Below are positions 12,910-15,633 of a stretch of 15,633 nucleotides of DNA, piece after piece (positions within the stretch are counted from its first letter, which is position 1; the number at the start of each line of letters is the position of its first letter). The notes below the pieces were generated by a model. It did not search any database. It was not told the DNA's origin and saw only the letters and a list, made by a program, of their open reading frames with translations. The stretch is from Streptomyces katrae (GTDB taxonomy: Bacteria; Actinomycetota; Actinomycetes; Streptomycetales; Streptomycetaceae). The translations under genes and the position numbers were made by a program. The DNA is taken from contig NZ_JZWV01000398.1 in NCBI RefSeq assembly GCF_000966975.1, positions 1-15,633 on the forward strand, written 5' to 3'.

Positions 12910-13674
12910 ATGACTACCACCTTCCCGGACGTCACCATCAGCACGGACCGGCTGGTGCTGCGCCCCTTCGAGGAGGAGGACGTCACCGCGCTCGCCGAGA
13001 TGATGAACGACGAGCAGGTCACCGCCTGGACCCCGGTACCGCACCCCTACACCCGTGCCGACGCCCACGCCTGGGCCACCGACCGCTCCCACGCCGAACG
13101 CACCGAGGGCCGCGGCATCGTCTTCGCCGTCAGCGAGTTCCTCACCCACCGCCTCGTCGGCACCGTCCACCTCCGCGACACCGACTGGCGCACCCGCACC
13201 ACCGAGATCCGCTACGTCACCGCCCCCTGGGCCCGTGGCGAGGGCTACGCCAGCGAGTCCGTCCTCGCCGTCGCCCGCTGGCTCTTCCGCGAGCAGCAGT
13301 TCGAGAGACTCGAGATGCGCACCGCGGCGGACAACACCGCCGCCCAGCAGGTCGCCCAGAAGATCGGCTGCATCAGCGAAGGCGTCCTGCGCAACGCCTG
13401 GACCGTCCGCGCCCAGGCCGCCGACGGCACCTGGACGGACACCCGCACCGACCTCATCGTCTGGAGCCTGGTCCCCGAAGACCTCGACGACGAGGACGCC
13501 GACGCCTTCGACGAGGTGTACGGCGCCTACGACACCTACGACAGCCACGAGGCCCGCCTGTCCCGCACCGACCGGCCCGCCCACGCCCCCCAGCCGGCCC
13601 ACGCCGCCCACGGCCCCGCACCCCAGCCGGTCCACGCCGCCGGCGCGGACCGGAACCGACCCGTGACCAGGTAG
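12910..13674 (+). CDS. RimJ/RimL-type GNAT N-acetyltransferase
   Basis: A 254-aa acetyl-CoA-dependent acetyltransferase of the ribosomal-protein-alanine acetyltransferase subgroup. It begins with the family's usual TDRLVLRPFEEEDVTAL. It has the acetyl-CoA loop ARGEGYASESVLAVARWLF and ends the fold with LEMRTAADNTAAQQVAQKIGCISEGVLRN. After the domain (from about residue 180) comes an acidic stretch (EDLDDEDADAFDEVYGAYDTYD), then a low-complexity Ala/His/Pro tail (PAHAPQPAHAAHG and similar), which the family does not need. ATG 12910 was chosen because GGAG lies six bases upstream; ATG 12898 (adding MELR) and ATG 12850 are alternatives without a good SD. Subgroup members acetylate protein N-termini or small amines; the target is unknown. 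Confidence 0.88.
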   Translation: MTTTFPDVTISTDRLVLRPFEEEDVTALAEMMNDEQVTAWTPVPHPYTRADAHAWATDRSHAERTEGRGIVFAVSEFLTHRLVGTVHLRDTDWRTRTTEIRYVTAPWARGEGYASESVLAVARWLFREQQFERLEMRTAADNTAAQQVAQKIGCISEGVLRNAWTVRAQAADGTWTDTRTDLIVWSLVPEDLDDEDADAFDEVYGAYDTYDSHEARLSRTDRPAHAPQPAHAAHGPAPQPVHAAGADRNRPVTR

Positions 13675-13677
13675 TCT
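13672..13677 (+). promoter_or_regulatory. Candidate -10 box of cobL
   Basis: TAGTCT in the context AGGTAGTCTCGG is a typical Streptomyces TAnnnT -10. It overlaps the stop codon (TAG) of the acetyltransferase gene. No clear -35 is found 17-18 bases upstream. The start site would be about 50 bases before the cobL ATG. Confidence 0.35.
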
Positions 13678-13735
13678 CGGCAGTGCGCGACCCCGACGAA
13701 ACTTCGCCTGCCCCCACCCCAGGAGACTGACGACG

Positions 13736-14950
13736 ATGGCCGACCGGGTCACGGTGATCGGCTGGGACGGCTCCCCCCTGACCGCGGCCGCCCGGTCCGC
13801 GCTCTCCGCGGCCACCCTCGTGGCCGGCGCCGCCCACCACCTCGCGCTCCCCGAAGTCCCGCCCGGCGCCGAACGCATCCGCCTCGGCAGCCTCGGCCTC
13901 GCCGCCCGCCGCATCGCCGGCCACCGCGGCACCGCCGTCGTCCTCGCCGACGGAGACCCCGGCTTCTTCGGCGTCGTCCGCACCCTGCGCGCCCCCGAAC
14001 ACGGCCTGGAAGTCGAGGTCGTCCCCGCCGTCTCCTCCGTCGCCGCCGCCTTCGCCCGCGCCGGAATGCCCTGGGACGACGCCCAGGTCGTCGTCGCCCA
14101 CCCCCGCACCCTGCGCCGCGCCGTCAACGTCTGCCGGGCCCGCACCAAGGTCGCCGTCCTCACCTCGCCCGGCGCCGGCCCCGCCGAACTCGCCCTGCTC
14201 CTCGAAGGGGTCCACCGGACCTTCGTCATCTGCGAGGAACTCGGCACCGACCGCGAACGCGTCACCGTCCTCACCTCCGACGCCGCCGCCGACCACGCCT
14301 GGCGCGACCCCAACGTCGTCATCGTCATCGGCGGCACCGGACACCCCGCCACCGCCGACACCCCCTGGCTCCTCGGCCAGAACCCCGCACAGACCCCCGC
14401 CGCCCGGCGCGGCTGGGCCCACCCGGGCACCGACCCGTACGCGGGGGAGGGGGAGTCGGCACAACTGCGCGCCGCCCAGCTCGCCCGCCTCGGCCCCCGC
14501 CCCGGCGACCTGGTCTGGGACATCGGCACCGGCCACGGAGCCCTCGCCGTCGACGCCGCGGCCTTCGGCGCCGCCGTCATCGCCGTCGACGCCGACCCGC
14601 GCGCCTGTGAGCGCGTAACGGCCGCCGCCCGCAGGCGCGGTGTCCAGATCCAGGTCGTGGCGGGCCGCGCTCCACACGTGCTCGAGAACCTGCCCGAACC
14701 CGATGTCGTACGGGTCGGGGGAGGCGGCGCCGCCGTCGTCGCGGCCGTCGCCGACCGCCGCCCCGAACGGATCGTCAGCCACGCCTCCACGCGCGACCAG
14801 GCGGAGGCCATCGGACGCACCCTCACCGAGCACGGGTACGCCGTCGAATGCGCCCTCCTGCAGTCCGTGGGCCTCGACACCAGGACCTGGGCCGAACAGG
14901 AGCGTTCCGTCGTGTTCCTGCTGGCAGCCGAGCGCCCCGTGAACCGCTGA
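13736..14950 (+). CDS. cobL: Precorrin-6Y C5,15-methyltransferase (decarboxylating), CbiE-CbiT fusion
   Basis: A 404-aa cytosolic enzyme of the corrin ring pathway. It uses S-adenosylmethionine to methylate C5 and C15 and removes the C12 acetate carboxyl, moving toward adenosylcobalamin. The N-terminal half (residues about 1-215) is a CbiE-like tetrapyrrole methylase, with VTVIGWDGSPLTAAARSAL at its start, GDPGFFGVVRTL and VPAVSSVAAAFARAG. The C-terminal half (about 240-395) is CbiT-like, with the SAM-binding LVWDIGTGHGALAVDAA, VDADPRACE and DVVRVGGGG. Both domains look complete. AGGAG lies ten bases before the ATG. The next gene, beyond a 245-base structured spacer, may also belong to cobalamin synthesis. 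Confidence 0.95.
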   Translation: MADRVTVIGWDGSPLTAAARSALSAATLVAGAAHHLALPEVPPGAERIRLGSLGLAARRIAGHRGTAVVLADGDPGFFGVVRTLRAPEHGLEVEVVPAVSSVAAAFARAGMPWDDAQVVVAHPRTLRRAVNVCRARTKVAVLTSPGAGPAELALLLEGVHRTFVICEELGTDRERVTVLTSDAAADHAWRDPNVVIVIGGTGHPATADTPWLLGQNPAQTPAARRGWAHPGTDPYAGEGESAQLRAAQLARLGPRPGDLVWDIGTGHGALAVDAAAFGAAVIAVDADPRACERVTAAARRRGVQIQVVAGRAPHVLENLPEPDVVRVGGGGAAVVAAVADRRPERIVSHASTRDQAEAIGRTLTEHGYAVECALLQSVGLDTRTWAEQERSVVFLLAAERPVNR

Positions 14951-15195
14951 CACGGAGTCCGGGGTAGGCTGGCCGATCGTCGTACCGCCCGGCAGGACGC
15001 GCGACGTGGCGCAGTCCACAGGGAACCGTGCCGGTTTCCGGCCGACACGGTGGCCGACGAGCGCGACAATGCTCAGGAGTTGTCGTGCCGGCGCCGACGA
15101 GAGGTGGCGCCGCGCGGCGACCCCGCTCGTCGGGCCACCAGGGCGCCGGGCGATCGAAGAGGCGAAGAGGCAACACCGATGGGCGAGGGGTAAGC
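14951..15195 (+). promoter_or_regulatory. Highly self-complementary spacer/leader between cobL and the last gene
   Basis: No long coding sequence is supported here. TAGGCT (14965-14970) is a Streptomyces-type -10 without a clear -35. Downstream are nested stems: ACCGTG/CACGGT enclosing CCGG-TTT-CCGG (15025-15051); GCGCGACAA/TTGTCGTGC (15061-15069 with 15080-15088, one G-U); and GGCGCC/GGCGCC (15090-15095 with 15106-15111). The last competes with CCGACGAG/CTCGTCGG (15094-15101 with 15126-15133) and GGTGGC/GCCACC (15103-15108 with 15134-15139). Mutually exclusive stems suggest a regulatory 5' leader, but I could not match a known riboswitch. Confidence 0.4.
15179..15193 (+). other. Possible four-codon minimal uORF (MGEG-stop)
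   Basis: ATG GGC GAG GGG TAA has an AGAGG eight bases upstream, and its stop is two bases before ATG 15196. Its GAG GGG codons also form the Shine-Dalgarno of the next gene, so a ribosome on it would occupy that site. It may be chance. Confidence 0.2.
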
Positions 15196-15633
15196 ATGAC
15201 TGACACCGGCCAGGTCCCGGGCGAGGGTCACCCGGACAACGCGGGCATGGTGGATCAGCAGGGCGTTCCCGCTCCGGTCCCGCAGATGCCCCCGCTGCCG
15301 CCGATGCCCCCGGCCGGCTACGCCTTCCAGGACCTCGTCGACGACCCGGCCGAGGACGAGGAACTCCTGCTGATGCCGAGCGGGCACGGGCAGGGCGGTG
15401 CCTGGAGCGACCCGCAGGTGGTGCCGCAGGTCCCCGCCTTCCCCGGCGAGTTCCCCGCCGACCAGGGCTACACCGAATACCCCCAGCCCGAGTACTCCCA
15501 GCCCCAGGCCGCCGGTTACCCCGAGCCGGGGCAGCTCGGCTTCCCGGAGCCGGGCTACGCGGTGCCGGGCCAGCAGCCCGTCCCCGGCCAGCCGATGCCG
15601 GGTCAGCCCCTCGCGGGCCAGCCGCTGCAGGAC
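15196..15633 (+). CDS. Pro/Gln-rich N-terminus of a large protein, cut by window end; possibly CobT-like
   Basis: 146 codons are visible, with no stop before the window ends. ATG 15196 has GAGGGG five bases upstream. The segment starts MTDTGQVPGEGHPDNAGMV and is disordered and low in complexity: PPLPPMPPAG, an acidic patch (DDPAEDEELLLMPSG), Tyr/Pro/Gln stretches (GYTEYPQPEYSQPQ), then short repeats of the form PGQP (VPGQPMPGQPLAGQP). No transmembrane helix or catalytic motif is visible. From memory, Streptomyces nicotinate-nucleotide-dimethylbenzimidazole phosphoribosyltransferase (CobT) homologues carry a long N-terminal extension of this type downstream of cobL. The location fits, but the catalytic part is not in the window, so that is an inference. 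Another large actinobacterial protein with a disordered N-terminus remains possible. Confidence 0.75.
   Translation, partial: MTDTGQVPGEGHPDNAGMVDQQGVPAPVPQMPPLPPMPPAGYAFQDLVDDPAEDEELLLMPSGHGQGGAWSDPQVVPQVPAFPGEFPADQGYTEYPQPEYSQPQAAGYPEPGQLGFPEPGYAVPGQQPVPGQPMPGQPLAGQPLQD

Noticed and set aside
12892..15069. 725-aa minus-strand open frame
   Set aside because: It is antisense to the acetyltransferase and cobL, rich in Arg/Ser/Ala with no recognisable domain; a shadow frame.
14951..15195. Cobalamin riboswitch in either orientation
   Set aside because: There is superficial likeness (GGGAACCG...CCGG... and, on the other strand, AAACCGGCACGGTTCCC), but the CCCGCCACTG core and the B12 box are missing on both strands.
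15006..15203. 65-codon open frame in the cobL-downstream spacer
   Set aside because: Arg/Ala-rich composition with no motif; it overlaps the next start codon in another frame and lies on the structured spacer.

Overview
The window is very GC-rich actinobacterial chromosome and most likely comes from a Streptomyces or close relative. The reasons are a strong G/C bias at third codon positions, frequent GTG starts and one likely TTG start, purine-rich Shine-Dalgarno sites, long GC hairpins without T-tracts at gene ends, and the mix of gene families. I saw no mobile elements, CRISPR, tRNA or rRNA. It looks like ordinary core-region chromosome carrying several regulatory elements.

Left part (1-5400): the 3' portion of argH (argininosuccinate lyase) converges on a small HAD-like phosphatase gene across a 17-bp perfect hairpin. 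The HAD gene is divergent from a TetR regulator, and the gap between them holds two abutting 20-bp palindromic operators. The second operator covers the probable -10 box and the start codon of the tetR gene. tetR is translationally coupled to a 14-TM DHA2-type MFS exporter, a classic repressor/efflux pair. A hairpin that contains a possible promoter follows, then a 495-aa beta-solenoid protein with a two-helix membrane tail.

Middle part (5401-9431): a PlsC-type acyltransferase on the minus strand is divergent from a Tat-exported glycerophosphodiester phosphodiesterase, so two phospholipid-related genes share a promoter region. A strong terminator follows, then an orphan small sigma-70/ECF-like factor whose 3' end has abnormal codon usage, then a GNAT acetyltransferase. 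Two overlapping minus-strand genes encode small four-helix membrane proteins.

Right part (9432-15633): a complete methionine ABC importer operon, metN-metI-metQ, is preceded by a 571-base region without a conventional gene. That leader holds a 28-codon upstream ORF ending in Arg-Cys-Met-Cys-Arg-Met-Cys-Ala-Phe. Its Cys/Met codons form one strand of a 16-pair helix with sequence about 110 bases downstream. This is the most interesting element here: it looks like a sulfur-amino-acid-responsive translation attenuator. After two back-to-back terminator hairpins come a RimJ/RimL-type acetyltransferase, cobL (CbiE-CbiT fusion, cobalamin synthesis), a strongly self-complementary spacer, and the start of a Pro/Gln-rich protein cut by the window end, possibly the N-terminal extension of a CobT-like enzyme.

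Methionine uptake and cobalamin synthesis being neighbours is suggestive, because B12 is the cofactor of MetH-type methionine synthase. Nothing in the sequence shows that they are co-regulated.
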